DNA from: Phoronis australis
Lineage: Eukaryota; Phoronida; Phoronidae
DNA: 64,000 bases
Direction: 5' to 3'
Assembly: GCA_002633005.1 (NCBI GenBank)
Contig: NMRA01000265.1
Coordinates: forward strand, 426,906-490,905
Below are positions 32,276 through 44,358 of this stretch, one piece after another. Made by a program: the position numbers and the translations under genes. The stretch's first letter is position 1, and each line of letters opens with the position of its first letter. The notes beneath the pieces were generated by a model, which saw nothing but the letters and a program-made list of their open reading frames with translations, did not search any database and was not told the origin of the DNA.

Positions 32276-34864
32276 TGGCCTCCATCCAACTATCAAATAC
32301 AATACAGGTAAGTGTCAAACACTAACACTTGAATGTGAAAAGGACATGTTGACTACATAACATAGTCTAGAGTCTGTTGAATTTTGTAACACTGAGTTTA
32401 TTGTAGCTCCATGCATTTTTTACGAGTTTTCGCATTCCATGCCTCTTTAACAGACCCTTGATATTCGCAGTTAAGAACCACGTGGCGCTAATTAGGTCGA
32501 GCGTAACTCAAAGAAATCAGGTTAGCGGGGAGGAGAATCCTCCTGGTGATCAGCAGACACATTTGATTCTTCATCGTAATCAAAAGACTAACTCACCGTA
32601 TTGTAAAACAAAATAAAACAAAAGGGTTCATCCCTAAACGTAAATCAAAACGGCTTTCCATTATGCCACTGGATGACGCTTTAATGATAAAAAAACAAAA
32701 CAAAAAAGGACAGGCCAGAGCCTTTAAAGGCGATATTGATTTGTTCTGACAGACATGTCGTTTGTTGGGTGTTGTCACTACATACAAACAAGAAGCAGCA
32801 AAATCATGAATAGCAGACCCGTGACGGGTCTCGTTTGGTTTGGTTTCAACTACAGACTGCAATGGTTTCTAAATTGAAGATATACCCTGATTCTAATCTA
32901 GTCCCTTATTCATCGCTTCCGTGCTCATTTGTCCTGCCTCACGACTCGTGGAAAAAATATCTATCACGTTTCTAACAGTTACTAGAACCTAGCATCAACA
33001 GTTACCAGAAAACCGAAACCGAACGCAGCTGTTTTGTTGCATTTCCGCGGGTGCATCTTCTCCCAACTTAACTTATTTTTTTACGAGAAATTCAATTTCA
33101 GAGACCAAACAATTCAAATTATCATCACTTTTAGTCCGCGATATATAAATTTATATTAGTTATTGTTTTACTGCCGTGAGTCCATGGCTAATGCTGTGAT
33201 TGCTTTACTCCACACAATAGGACCTTTCATCAAAATTCCTGATTAACAAGCCTCTGTACGACAGCGGAAATCGTACATATTTGTTGACGAAGTTCAACAA
33301 TTGTTGCCGTGAAACGACAAAGTTTCTAATGTCGATGCGGCACAGGATCTTGAACCGGCGTATTGATTGTCTTATCTTTTAATTTTCAATTGCTCGGTAA
33401 TCGCTCGAACAATGTAATTTGATGACGTAAAGCAGGATAAATCACATTTAGCAGCTTAGCGGTATGGATCTGAACAGATGGCCTCTGACGAGAGTCGAGC
33501 CTCTGCAGCAAAGCATGACCACGTCTAGTTACTGTTCTAAATATGAAAATATGATGTTCTTTGGTCTTTGGTTTATATCTTCACTACCACCCTGTTATCG
33601 TAGTCGTCATTTTAACCGTAAACCTTTATATAGAAAGCTTGAGACGCTAAACGCAATGAGCCGCCATAGGCAACTCGTACGCTAACACTATTTGGTCGCA
33701 AGTGGACGAGATTGCGTGCATTCCTCACCACACTGTCTTCAGGGAATTTCTCGGCACATTAAAGAGTTCCCACCATGCATTTTCCTATTTCTTGAGATTC
33801 CAGTCAGCTAATATGAAATGAATAACATGAAATCTAACTAAATAGGCACTTTTTATACCAAATTGTCACGAATTTTTTAATGTTGAAGAAAAATTAATTA
33901 TTTCCAAGATTCTCGTCAAATGATTTAATGGATGGAAGAAGTTTGGTCACTTGACAATCGATCGTAATGGCGGAACACAGCTGATCAGAAGACAAGGACG
34001 CTTTTGAGCGAGAATTAGACAATTAGAATGCAGACACAGGAGAGTGGATACGGGCATCACAGTCAAATATATGAAGAATCAGACAATGAATTCGATTTCC
34101 CACTTTGGGAACTCTCGTCCACTTTGACGCTGTATAAACTCGCCCACTTGCACGGCTACAGACATACGTGAGCCATAACCAATTGAAGCAAGGGGTGGTC
34201 AGTATTCACAAAATAGAAACTTAATAATCACTGACAAAGGCCACAGTAAACCTGGGCCACTCGTATTCACTATAAATTGCTATGATGGAAAGAGCATGGT
34301 CAAAGCACAATGAATAAGCCTACGTGTCGTAGCGATCGATCTGGGCCGGGGTCGGGGGCCTGGCATCTCTCGCCCTAGAATAGAAGCAGTTCAGGGCCGT
34401 AGCCAGCATTGAGCGGGGGGCGGTTCGAATTTCTAGAACGGTGGAACTTTGATATTTTGCAAACGTCGACACCATAGAGTTTTCGGTAAAGCCTTTGACG
34501 CAGCTTAATTGGGAGGAAGGAAAATCTGTAGCCTATACGCAACAATGACTCTCAGCTCTATGCCGGTTCCTGAGATGAGACGGATTTGTAATACCAGAAA
34601 TGAGGATGCTGTGACGGTTGCTCGCAAGAAACGGGACTTCAATTCAGATGTGATGTGGTCCAGAAAGAGAACGTTCTCGCACTACCTTCTACAAAAATTT
34701 CAAATCAGGCGTGCTTAAATGAGTGATTAGGCCTACACCTCTTTACTCGGACGGAAATATGAAGTTTAGTTGGAGAATGATCACTTGACGAAATTGTTTA
34801 TCTGGTTGCATTTTTACGTGTTACTTAAGTAGCTTACATCGCTGGAAATGGGAACAGCCCAGCA
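32272..34864. other. Intergenic, no gene recognised
   Basis: About 2.6 kb of mostly unique sequence. No domain-bearing frame or repeat shared with the window was seen. Confidence 0.4.
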
Positions 34865-35603
34865 TTTCAAAGGTTCACTTCTCCGAAGGTTCACTATTCC
34901 GAAGGTTCACTATTTTGAAGATTCGCTACTCCGAAGGTTCACTGCTCCGAAGGTTCACTGCTTCGAAAGTACTTAAACTTTCAGGCTTAGGTGTAATGTT
35001 GATACTTTTACATGCAAAAATAAACGACACCGGTTATTAGATGCATTGAGTGGTGTACCTATACCGAAAACAACGCGCGGGTACTAAGACACTTTGTTTG
35101 GATTACATGCGCATGTGAAATTGCCCGTATGTCTCAATACGGAAAACTCAACAAGTGCTTACATTTTTAAAAGAATATGAAGAAGGAATATTGATGAACT
35201 ACAATGTATCAATCACGATACATTCATCAAATCCATGTCAAGATTACATCGCGACGCGACTGAAAATTTAGGCCGCTGCGCCTCAACCTCACGCAAGGAA
35301 CCGCGCGCACGGCCGGCTGAAAACCAAATGTAGTTAATAGGTCATCCTGTCCCTGCCAGTCTTCACGAAGTCAGACTTCTTAAATATAAAGCCCGTTGGT
35401 CGCCGCAGCCCTGACCGCTGCCTCAGATGTTGTCCATGCTTGAGAACTTATGAGTCGTGAGCAGACAATCAGAGTAACTGTCGGAGTTCTGGTTTCGTAA
35501 TAGTGGAAATTCGAAGTTTAGTGAATTTTCGAAGGTAGCAAACCTTCGAAGAAGGGAACCTTTGGAGAAGTGGACCTTCGGAGTAGTGGGCCTTCGGCGG
35601 CAT
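34865..35603. mobile_element. Foldback-like element with GAAGGTTC minisatellite arms
   Basis: The left arm (34865-34965) has about six 15-17 bp units of the form CCGAAGGTTCACTACT. The right arm (about 35515-35603) carries the same units inverted (CCTTCGGAGTAGTGG). The 550-bp interior is non-coding. Each unit contains GAAnnTTC, the core of a heat-shock element, though this may be incidental. Arms made of short tandem repeats are characteristic of Foldback elements. Confidence 0.65.
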
Positions 35604-36562
35604 ATTGACATGTAACCTTGGAAAACTTTTCCATCAAGTCTGTTGCTTGTACAAAGTCTACGGGGCTGTACACCATTGACACTGATTGAAAAGAGAAGAC
35701 TTTCTTCATTGACCAAAGTTAATGTCTAGGCCCACTTTTCCCTAATAAAGTGAAAAATGCTCGACGGGGTTTTCTCACTGCAAGAAATCAGGGTAGCTGA
35801 ATGTCTACAATGAACTTAGCGTCAGCGTGTACTGAATCAAAAAGACCGGAAACGCACACATGTGTACACGCATGCATTAAAATCCACCAATCCACAGTCA
35901 AAATGGACACTGGATGAACAACATATCTGCGTATTTGACGATCACTTTCAACTCAAAATTTGAAAATGCCTGCACTTAACCGTTATGTGCTAGCAATTAA
36001 ACCAAAAATAGCAGAATAACAAATTTCAAAGTTCTGCTGCTTTGTTTCTTGGTCGATTTTAAGGCATTCACGCCGCACTAGTTTTGGGAGCTCTCTCGTT
36101 ACTTTTTTGCTTACTTAGGTCATAGGGCTGGAGCTCTATGCCTAGGCATAGACTTTAGACTTCCTCTTACTATCCTTTGGTGTAGCTACCACGCACGTTC
36201 AATGCTAATGAATAACAGAAAGCCTCTTCTTATCGTCTGCACGAACTTTCATCTACATAAACACCACTCGGGCGAAGCTGATCTGGTACGGCCCGATGTC
36301 ACTTGAAGCGCTTTGAATCAGAAGCAAATTCAAAATCATCCCTAACTCAGTTATCTTTGTAGTTACATGTAGTAGCACCAGTAGGTGCAACAATTTTGTT
36401 GTTGTGCCCGTCTATATGCTATCTTTAGCGGATATGCTGGGGCTGGACCTTTTCCGCAGGGGGGATTGTTCGGTCGAGCCCCCCGAACCTACCGCCCTGG
36501 CCATGGACCTTCAGTTTGCTCGTTATTTATAAAAAAATCAAGTACACAAGGTAGCCAGTCTT
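35604..36562. other. Intergenic, no gene recognised
   Basis: Unique sequence 3' of the THAP exon on the minus strand. No continuation of that gene is identified. Confidence 0.4.
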
Positions 36563-36796
36563 TCATCGTATCGCCGCTTTTTGTATTTGGTCGAAACACG
36601 ATTCCTTGAAATGTGCTGAACAAAGTATGGCTTCCGACTGAATCGCATGTTTGGCACGGTTAATATCCCACACTCTCGTGCGGCGCACAAATCGATGCCA
36701 TTTCAGTGCAACTGTCACGTATTTAAGAAATTTGAACACAGATACATTCTCAGTCAAGTTGTTGTTACCACAGCCTCCACAAACGCACCTTTTCAT
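36563..36796 (-). CDS. THAP-type zinc-finger exon, truncated after C2CH core
   Basis: A 77-residue frame opening MKRCVCGGCGNNN. The first zinc pair is C4 and C9 (C6 also available), with KWHRFVRR giving the invariant Trp at 33, and CSAHFKESCF supplying C59, H62 and the following Phe residues. This is the THAP C2CH order and spacing. Two departures stand out: the usual FP before the Trp reads FL, and a stop comes after KAAIR at residue 77, before any AVPTIF-type box. No splice donor is seen close to that stop. It could be a truncated paralogue, a decayed copy, or an exon whose donor I missed. The ATG lies about 40 bp downstream of a YY1-type site, which supports a real 5' end. Confidence 0.55.
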   Translation of the reverse strand: MKRCVCGGCGNNNLTENVSVFKFLKYVTVALKWHRFVRRTRVWDINRAKHAIQSEAILCSAHFKESCFDQIQKAAIR

Positions 36797-36836
36797 GTCT
36801 GAAAAGGCGGCTCCTCAGTATCGCACTGGTAAAATC

Positions 36837-36847
36837 AAAAATGGCGG
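36837..36847 (-). promoter_or_regulatory. YY1-type site upstream of THAP exon
   Basis: AAAAATGGCGG on + (CCGCCATTTTT on -), a close match to the YY1 consensus, 41 bp before the THAP ATG. YY1 sites near start sites are common in animal TATA-less promoters. Confidence 0.45.
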
Positions 36848-37289
36848 AGACGGTCTTCTACCCATTACGTACAACCCTGATAACAGATTTTTAAAAATAA
36901 TTTTGGCTTGTTTTTTAGCAACTGGTATACTAAAGGATATCAAATCTTTTAAGACATATTAATAAAATTCTTTTTGAGACACAGGGTCATGGTAGGAATT
37001 CTTTAAAGACTTCAGGGCGCCATCAGACACGTAAGCTTATCGCTATTCATGAGCTTGGCCGAACGTGTATTAGATGAGATAATTGTGGACGTAATTAACG
37101 CGCCTGTTTAGCTACTAGTTTCAAAGTCAATAACCAACAATAAGTAAAGCAAACAACCATATTAGCTGTGTTCAAATTTTTAACATCGGTGCATTATAGG
37201 AGAAGTATACGTTTTCTTCAGCAGCGCGGGTGAGCCACTCGCATTAATTAACTTTTATTATAGCACGAGTTAGTCACACACAGTTTGGC
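36848..37289. other. Intergenic, no gene recognised
   Basis: Unique sequence between the THAP promoter-like site and the tandem array. Confidence 0.4.
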
Positions 37290-37486
37290 TTATGCGCGCT
37301 TATAGCGTTCGGGTGACAAAAGTACAACGTGACTGCGCCACCGTCAATCCTTATGCGCGCTTATAGCGTTCGGGTGACAAAAGTACAACGTGACTGCGCC
37401 ATCGTCAATCCTTATGCGCGCTTATAGCGTTCGGGTGACAAAAGTACAACGTGACTGCGCCACCGCCAATCCTTATGCGCGCTTAG
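37290..37486. repeat. 61-bp tandem array, 5' portion (three full units and a partial)
   Basis: Units at 37290, 37351 and 37412 are almost identical; a fourth begins at 37473 and is cut after GCGCTTA at 37486. The unit reads TTATGCGCGCTTATAGCG onwards. The remainder of the fourth unit resumes at 38145. Confidence 0.95.
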
Positions 37487-38144
37487 GAGGCACAGAACAG
37501 TTCTCACTGGGTTATGCTTAGCAAAACACACATCACTTGATTTGTAACCTTTTCTTCACTCTGTCAAAAACAGGATGCAAAGAATGGCATGTTTTCAATT
37601 ATTTCACATAAAAAGCCCAGCAGATGAGCACAGAAACTTTGTTCTTTCTTGTATTTTTGACCATTTCATTCCCACTGAAAACCAAGCTAGACTAAGAAAA
37701 ATAAGGGCAAAAAATGCAAAATCGGCACTTTTCACCCGAAAAACACCACTTCCCTGCCGATGCACGACTAAAACCAACATTAGAGTCTGAAAGCAAATTT
37801 CCTACCAATTCCGAAAATGTGGTCCAAAAGTACTGTCAACCAACTAGTTTTTTGGCAATTCTTGCTTGTTTGAGGGCTACCTAAAATCACAGCCAATTTC
37901 TCGGTCGCTACCCAACAATGCACAATTGCAGCCGGGGCCCGCCATCTTGAAGAAGAGTGCAGCTACAGCGAAGAAAGTGGCCTTTTTTATTCACAGCATG
38001 TTCAAAAATACAAACAAACCACATTCACTGAGCCTACGTGCAATGCCCACCTACAAAATGCCCCCAAACCTGGCCTACCCCAAAATTTCTATATTTTGGC
38101 AGTGCAAATTGGCCGTGGCCGCAGCCTAACTATTCAGTGCCACC
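37487..38144 (-). mobile_element. 658-bp non-autonomous transposon splitting the array; TSD TTA
   Basis: The ends are GGAGGCACAGAACAGTT and the inverse of GGTGGCACTGAATAGTT, which agree at 14 of 17 positions. TTA flanks both sides (37484-37486 and 38145-38147), and one TTA is present at that point in intact array units, so the duplication is directly visible. The interior is homologous to 55893-56553 in inverse orientation. Short frames in it (37575-37790, 37866-38129) look alike in both copies only because the DNA is similar; no transposase. Confidence 0.9.
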
Positions 38145-38195
38145 TTATAGCGTTCGGGTGACAAAAGTACAACGTGACTGCGCCACCACCAGTCT
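38145..38195. repeat. 61-bp tandem array, 3' remainder
   Basis: Completes the fourth unit from TTATAGCGTTCGGG and diverges after CTGCGCCACCACCAG. Confidence 0.95.
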
Positions 38196-40999
38196 TTATA
38201 GAGTTCAAAGAATCATAATGAGACAAAATATCCTTTTCCCGTCATGATGTCTAATTTTGTTAACAGCTAAAATTACTGGTAATAACTATTGGGGTGGCAA
38301 AATTCTGATGACTCTCGCCTTGGCAGCACTATTGGCAAATTTAATTCTGTAAAATATTTTATCTATTTTTCATACCACCATAATGTTTTTTCTATATTTT
38401 GGTCTGTTACTATTAATCACTATAATTTATATTCATGGCTCTGCTCATTTACTTCGCAATATCTGTTGTGTTTATTTATATTTAATTTTAAAAATTCATA
38501 TATTCATGTAATTATTTTTGTATGATTTATGCGTGGTTCTGGGGTCAATGGGTTGTAAAGACCTTCACAGAATGTTCCTTAAACCTAATATACATTTGTA
38601 TGGGCTAACATCTGAAATAAACACACCATAACTACTCAGCAATACCGTTATGTTCAGTTATATTTCCCCTGAAATTCTTCTTGGAAATTCTTTTCTTTTC
38701 AAACAGAGACTCTACCAGAAATTTCTATTTTGTGATAATGGATCCGGACTAGCTCCAGTCTCACCTACTTGGCGATTCTTTGCCAGACCATGATACTCGG
38801 ACTAGTCTTTGTGAGCTTGTGTATTTGTTAGCACTTCTAGGTACAGATCGAATGGTGTGCAATTTACACACAACAAGTTTCTCGATCCACCGTGGCTTTG
38901 AACTTATTGATTTTGGTAATAATCGGTTGCGAAACAATGGACCCATTTATGGTGATATTGTCGCTTTCCTGCAGCAATTTTGTCCGATATACATGAACTT
39001 TTCATGGAACTGTACAAGTTTCGAGAAAATTGATTTCAATTTTAGCAAATTAAAGATGACGGAGTGGGGAAAAGTACTATGAATTGACTCTAAAATTTTG
39101 CTGTATTGTCTAAAATTTTGGGTGCCTTTGAACAGAAGTTACATTAATTATAAAACATTTAACTATATACCCTCTTTCAATTTCGTAACAAACTCGCAAA
39201 TTCAATTTCTCAAACCAAAACACGAATATTTCAAGGTTTAGAAGGGAGCTAGGGGGGGGGGTGTGATTCGCTTCACTGGCCCCTTTCCCGTCCTGCAGAT
39301 GTCCAGGTGCTGACTCGTTGGCACCTGTTCGACACAAAGTTCGTGATTGGCAGTGTACACGTATATACATTGTACATGTAGGTCTACGATACAGTAAACC
39401 ATTCTTGGCACGACAGCGACTGCTTAATTAACTTGTTGACAGACAGTGCCAATTGTTCGTTATGTTTTCTAATTTTGAACAAGAGTACTGTTCACGGAAT
39501 CACTTTTAATATTTTAATATTAAAAAGGATTTTAATATTAGAATATTCAGATGCACAGATAGGACTAAAACTGGGAGGAACTTCCCCCTAGGCGTGGTGG
39601 TTGTCTTCGTGTTTTAGTGTTTTTTTGTAAGGCAAATATCGACTTCATTAGATAATAGCTGTGTCCTTTCACTTATTCATTATTTAACTTTCGTTGGTCG
39701 TAACTAGAAATCAAATCGACAAATCAGGAAGTTTTACCCTCTTCATTATAGTGAACCGAAAACAGGAGTGAATCAACGGAACATTTGGTCATTATTCACC
39801 AACTCAAATTGTAAGCAAGGAAGTTAACATCATGGAATATGCATCAGGCTGCTCTTAACCAAAATGTGAAATGATTATTATCGGCAACCAAAATACACCA
39901 GTTTTGAGAGTGTTGAACTAACGATAACGTTTGAGCCGCTTATGTCAAAACTTGATGGTGAAAATCAGTTGATGTACAACAATGACGACCAACCTATATT
40001 GAGGTCGTACGTAGGATAATATCCAATTTGTAACTATTGAAATTCTAAATCTGATTAGCGTAGTCTATCCGTGTTGGCGATCAAAGCCCCAAAGCTGTGA
40101 GCTGCATGAACACTCTCTCTAATGGAAATAAAGGTATGAAAAATCAAATTTTTTATTTCGCTTACTTTGATTTTTTCAATTCTAAGACTATCGCAAGGAC
40201 TACAATTAGTGCAAAGTGTGTTGTTTTGCTAGAGGAGAACGTTGTTATTATGGACTTTCCGAACTGTTACTGAAGAAACTGCTACCCAACTATTCCGACC
40301 ATTACTTCAGGCACAAAAACCAAGTGTTTGCCGGAAGTCAGATGTTGGGTAACATTTATTGCCAGCGAACCTACTCCGAGATCGATTGTTGAAATTGAAA
40401 TGAAAATAAGAATACGTTCAACTCCTAAGGTGTTTACTATTTTTCGAAAGCGCTATGGAAATTATCTCAAATAATGGCATGAGATTAAGTGTTATGAATA
40501 GCCTAAGTTCCCTAACCCGTTCCATGCTGCCGGAGCACATGTGGGGACTCACACACACCGAGTTAGAATAGTTCGGTAGCCGCCCTTTGTTGAAAACACG
40601 GCTTGTGGGCTTCCTACCGTGTGACATTCACACACTCTCTTTGTATGCCCCTCTTCCTGCTGTCACCGTGTATTTCACTGTTTTTTTCGCTTAGTCGTAT
40701 ATGTTCATTTCACTCATTGCCTGATAATGAAATATGGCTAGTGTTTTATTTTTTTGTCTATTATGTCTCTCTGTGTTTTGCTACATAGCTGCACGAGTGA
40801 AAAAAGGAGATTGTTTCGCCACTGCGAGCGAGTCTGTATTAACTGTCAAACAAACACTCGCATGTTTTCAACGAAGTTTGTGACACCGAGTTAGAGTACA
40901 CAAAGTGAATAGGTAGGATCTTTAATGTTATGTCCGAGAGAACATCCAGTGAAAATGAATAGCGTTCCGTATACCAACTTTCTTGCGAGTAAAGGAAGA
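38196..40999. other. Intergenic; AT palindrome at about 39508-39540
   Basis: No gene recognised over 2.8 kb. TTTTAATATTAAAA-type palindromes cluster near 39508-39540, and a (G)8 run is at about 39253. A 100-codon + frame at 38780-39082 has no domain that I recognise and is not called. Confidence 0.4.
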
Positions 41000-41009
41000 T
41001 CTCGCGAGA
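41000..41009. promoter_or_regulatory. TCTCGCGAGA element
   Basis: Perfect palindromic CGCG element, known in vertebrates as a BANP/ZBTB33-type promoter motif. Several more CTCGCG/TCGCGAG sequences follow within 50 bp (to 41046), but no gene start was recognised beside it. Confidence 0.4.
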
Positions 41010-41286
41010 CCTTGCACATTCTCGCGCTTGAAAGGGTTTCGCGAGTATGTTCGGAAGCTTACTAGCCTATCCTAACAGAATGGTTGCTCCCTAGCTTAAA
41101 AGATCGATCGGTGAGGTTGGAATATTGAATGGCACTGAATTCGTGAATTATGGTATAGAATCTACATGTATAAGCGAATCTTTTCGCTGCAATGAGCGCA
41201 ATTTCGTGTTTTAGAGAATACGGAACGCAGATCTGCTCTGTTTTCCTATACTGAGAATATGGAAATATACCATATAGTCGGCATAA

Positions 41287-41303
41287 GGGGGGGGGGGGGG
41301 GGN
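41287..41303. repeat. Poly-G run with one N
   Basis: Sixteen G then a single N. A sequencing-difficult homopolymer like that at the 15.4-kb gap edge. Confidence 0.95.
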
Positions 41304-44300
41304 CAGACACCACCGAAAATCAAGTATTTGTTCTGCACCGGGAATGTGGTAGTCGAGCGCAACATCTCGTGACAACCTATATTTACACCCGTCCTCTTGC
41401 CCTCTTGTCTACTGCGTCATAGCCATCATCAATGACCGGCCTATGGGATAACGTACAGCACGAATCATAATTGTGAACTATACAAATACATGCTTTCGAG
41501 CCAATCTTAAATGGGTGTAAATTGGCGATAATTTTGTTTTGGGCATAAACGAGTGATATAAAAGGAAAGGAAAGGGCAATTTAAAAGGAACGGACTTTTA
41601 TTCAATCGATCTCAATGGCAAAATTGTGTGATACTTTGCCGATAAGGCAGTGAGATAACATGCAATTTGTTAAGTGCAATTTGACTGACGCAACTTTGCC
41701 GCCTAATGTGAAGGTCATGCGTGGTGTGAAATGTAAATGAAAATGGAATTTCCCTGTGAAACTAAGTTATTTTCAGGTTTGATGTAGCAGGACCCTGTTA
41801 TGAAAATATTTTACGTCAGTGCAACTTCGAAATCTCTTCTAATGTTCCTATTTGCAACTAGCTCGCTAATCATCAATCTTGCAGAAGGATTCAAGATTCG
41901 CATTGTCTCCTGGATCGCTTAATTTCTGAGCGGAAAGGAGTAAATTTCCGCACGTTTCTTCTAGTTTACACCTCGCGAGGTTTAGGGGGGGCGGGTCAAA
42001 TTTCCGCACTCTCGCTCACGCTTATAACAACACCTTGACTATTAAATCTTCAGACGGAACTTCTGACCTTACGACGAAATTAGACAAATCAACGGTAGGA
42101 TCTTGAGTTTTCGTGTGCAGCGATTCTCATTTAATGTCATTACTTATCTCATAATTTAATTTTGATATTGTACGCAAAACATGTAAATTGAGTTATTTTG
42201 GAAAGTACCTTCGGCAAAGTACAGATGCTTATTTTTTAAGGACAGGATTTTTGGCATCGTATGACGAATGCAGTTTCAGATTTAGCCATCGTATGTAGCT
42301 GTACAGTGCTATATTAAGACTCGTCCATTTCAATCATTGTTAGACCTGAGGCGCGAAACAAGTAAGTACTGTCCTTAAATGAAGACGTAGAAAAAATTCC
42401 ATAGATCTAAGGCCTGCAGTACACTGGATGAAACTTGTTCACAATTCAGGGGCCACCAAAAAGGAATTATTGTTGACAAATGGATAGGATTCATCGCACT
42501 TGATCATTGTGTAAAGAAAACATCAAATTACGTAGTTTTCAAAAACGACTGCTGAAGCAACCTGACCTGCTGTGATATCGCACGATATACAGGGTAGAAT
42601 GGAATTGTTAAGAAATATTACAGAGTTTTGAACATTAATGCAGAAAAGTGTTTTTATAATTTCTCTGTTCTGCTTCGTAGCGATAGTATGTATCTTGGTT
42701 TTATGTTACTTTCGACCTCACGTTTTTTGCTTTAAGAGAGGCCTAACTGCGGAGCAGTTGTGACGCGTATGAGCGGACTTTTTCAGAGTCGCACGTCTTT
42801 AAAACCTATTTTGAATGATAGTGCATGTAAATCAAGCTTTTGAAACCATTTCGTTGACCATGGTGAAATTGCTAAATGTAATGGACAGTGAGGTTTATTA
42901 CTTGACTTTCGCCGATGTCACAACAAGAAGACTCACTTGAAGTCAAACAGCTACGAACAACACAACACCCGTTCACTTTGGTGGACTATTCAATATACTC
43001 TAGTGATACCAGCGCTAGATGCATACATGCACATCGACTCATGCTGGCACCGGGGTACGTTCAATACTATTGCTATCGTCCGTTGTTCGTTTGCTGTTTT
43101 CTCCCATTGACTCAATTTGGCGCTAAAAGCTTCTTCGACCCAGTGTTTGAATGTTTATGAAAATCGTGCTTTCTATTGTTGCTAAAACATCACTAGTACG
43201 TCCTGATTAGTCCATGTACAACTAGAACAACAAAAATGGTTACGAGAAAACTTTAAGGGGATCACACCTGGCCTGCACAATAATCGATTGCTTGGAGTAC
43301 CGACTACTCCGAAATTGAGCTGAGTACATGAAAAATGTCATTGCTGCACCCACTTTGAGAGTAGTCCATGTTCACAGGTTATGCATAGACTGGCGCTTTC
43401 GTAGGAGTGGCGTATAGATAGAGTTCTTTTGCATGGCGTGCTTCAGACGGCACTGTTGCCAAAACTTACGTAGATTTCATCGTAGACCTAAATCAGAGGC
43501 AAAACGCTGATCTCTGACTAGCAAACACCCATGCGTTTATTAAAAACACAACTGTCATTCTTCCAACTTGATTGTCGCCATTTGTGGCTTAGCTCCTTCA
43601 GCTCCCCCAAAATGCTCCATTTTCCACGAAACTCAGAGCAGACAAGGAATGCAGTTCCACGAACATGAGAGGAACAGCTACTTAAAACATTAAAACATTG
43701 TGCGGCGATCGTCCAGTTTTCAACATTAGTTGTTTAGCAAAAAAATCAAGTGAAATCGATAATAATTTCCATCGCGTATGACACACAGAATCCCACATTC
43801 TGTACATTATTCGTTGATTTCCGTTATTGTATATATTCACAGTGCAAGTTTGTGCAACGGATTTCCCGCGCAAACAATACTGTGGAATGAACTGAGATGA
43901 CTACACGATCCCGTGAAACTTTGAAACACCTTGACGTCTTGGCACTCGCCTTAGTTGCCTCTCTCATTACTATAACGTCATAAATCTTCGACTTTATACT
44001 TCAAAATAATCCACAAATTTCTTGTCCACTCTCATCGGTTGATAATTCGGTGTTGTAGTTGAACTATATTTACACTTAATCTCAAAATCACGTATGCGTC
44101 ACCTTGTAACCTTAGGACCAGTCGGGTATTTTTTATGGTCAAGTATCACAAGAAACTTGGTCCAATGCACCCTGATGTTCACCATTGGATTTGTATGAGA
44201 GCCTCTATACAGACCGGTGCTAGTTGAGAGTTTTGGTTCCAGCAGCCATACTAAATTTATAGATAACATTTCTGAATTTAAACGAAATTATCAACCATAA

Positions 44301-44320
44301 AATCATCGTCATTTCCATTA
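41304..44320. other. Intergenic, no gene recognised
   Basis: About 3 kb with no recognised domain, repeat family or RNA. A GGGGGGGCGGG stretch near 41984-41994 follows a CTCGCGAGG. Confidence 0.4.
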
Positions 44321-44358
44321 TCGTCGTCGTCATCGTCGTCGTCGTTGTTGTTGTTGTT
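44321..44358. repeat. (GTC)n/(GTT)n microsatellite
   Basis: Compound trinucleotide tract. Confidence 0.95.

Noticed and set aside
38780-39082. 100-codon + ORF as an exon
   Set aside because: Composition is fair, but no domain, no clear splice pair and a large antisense open frame; not enough to call.
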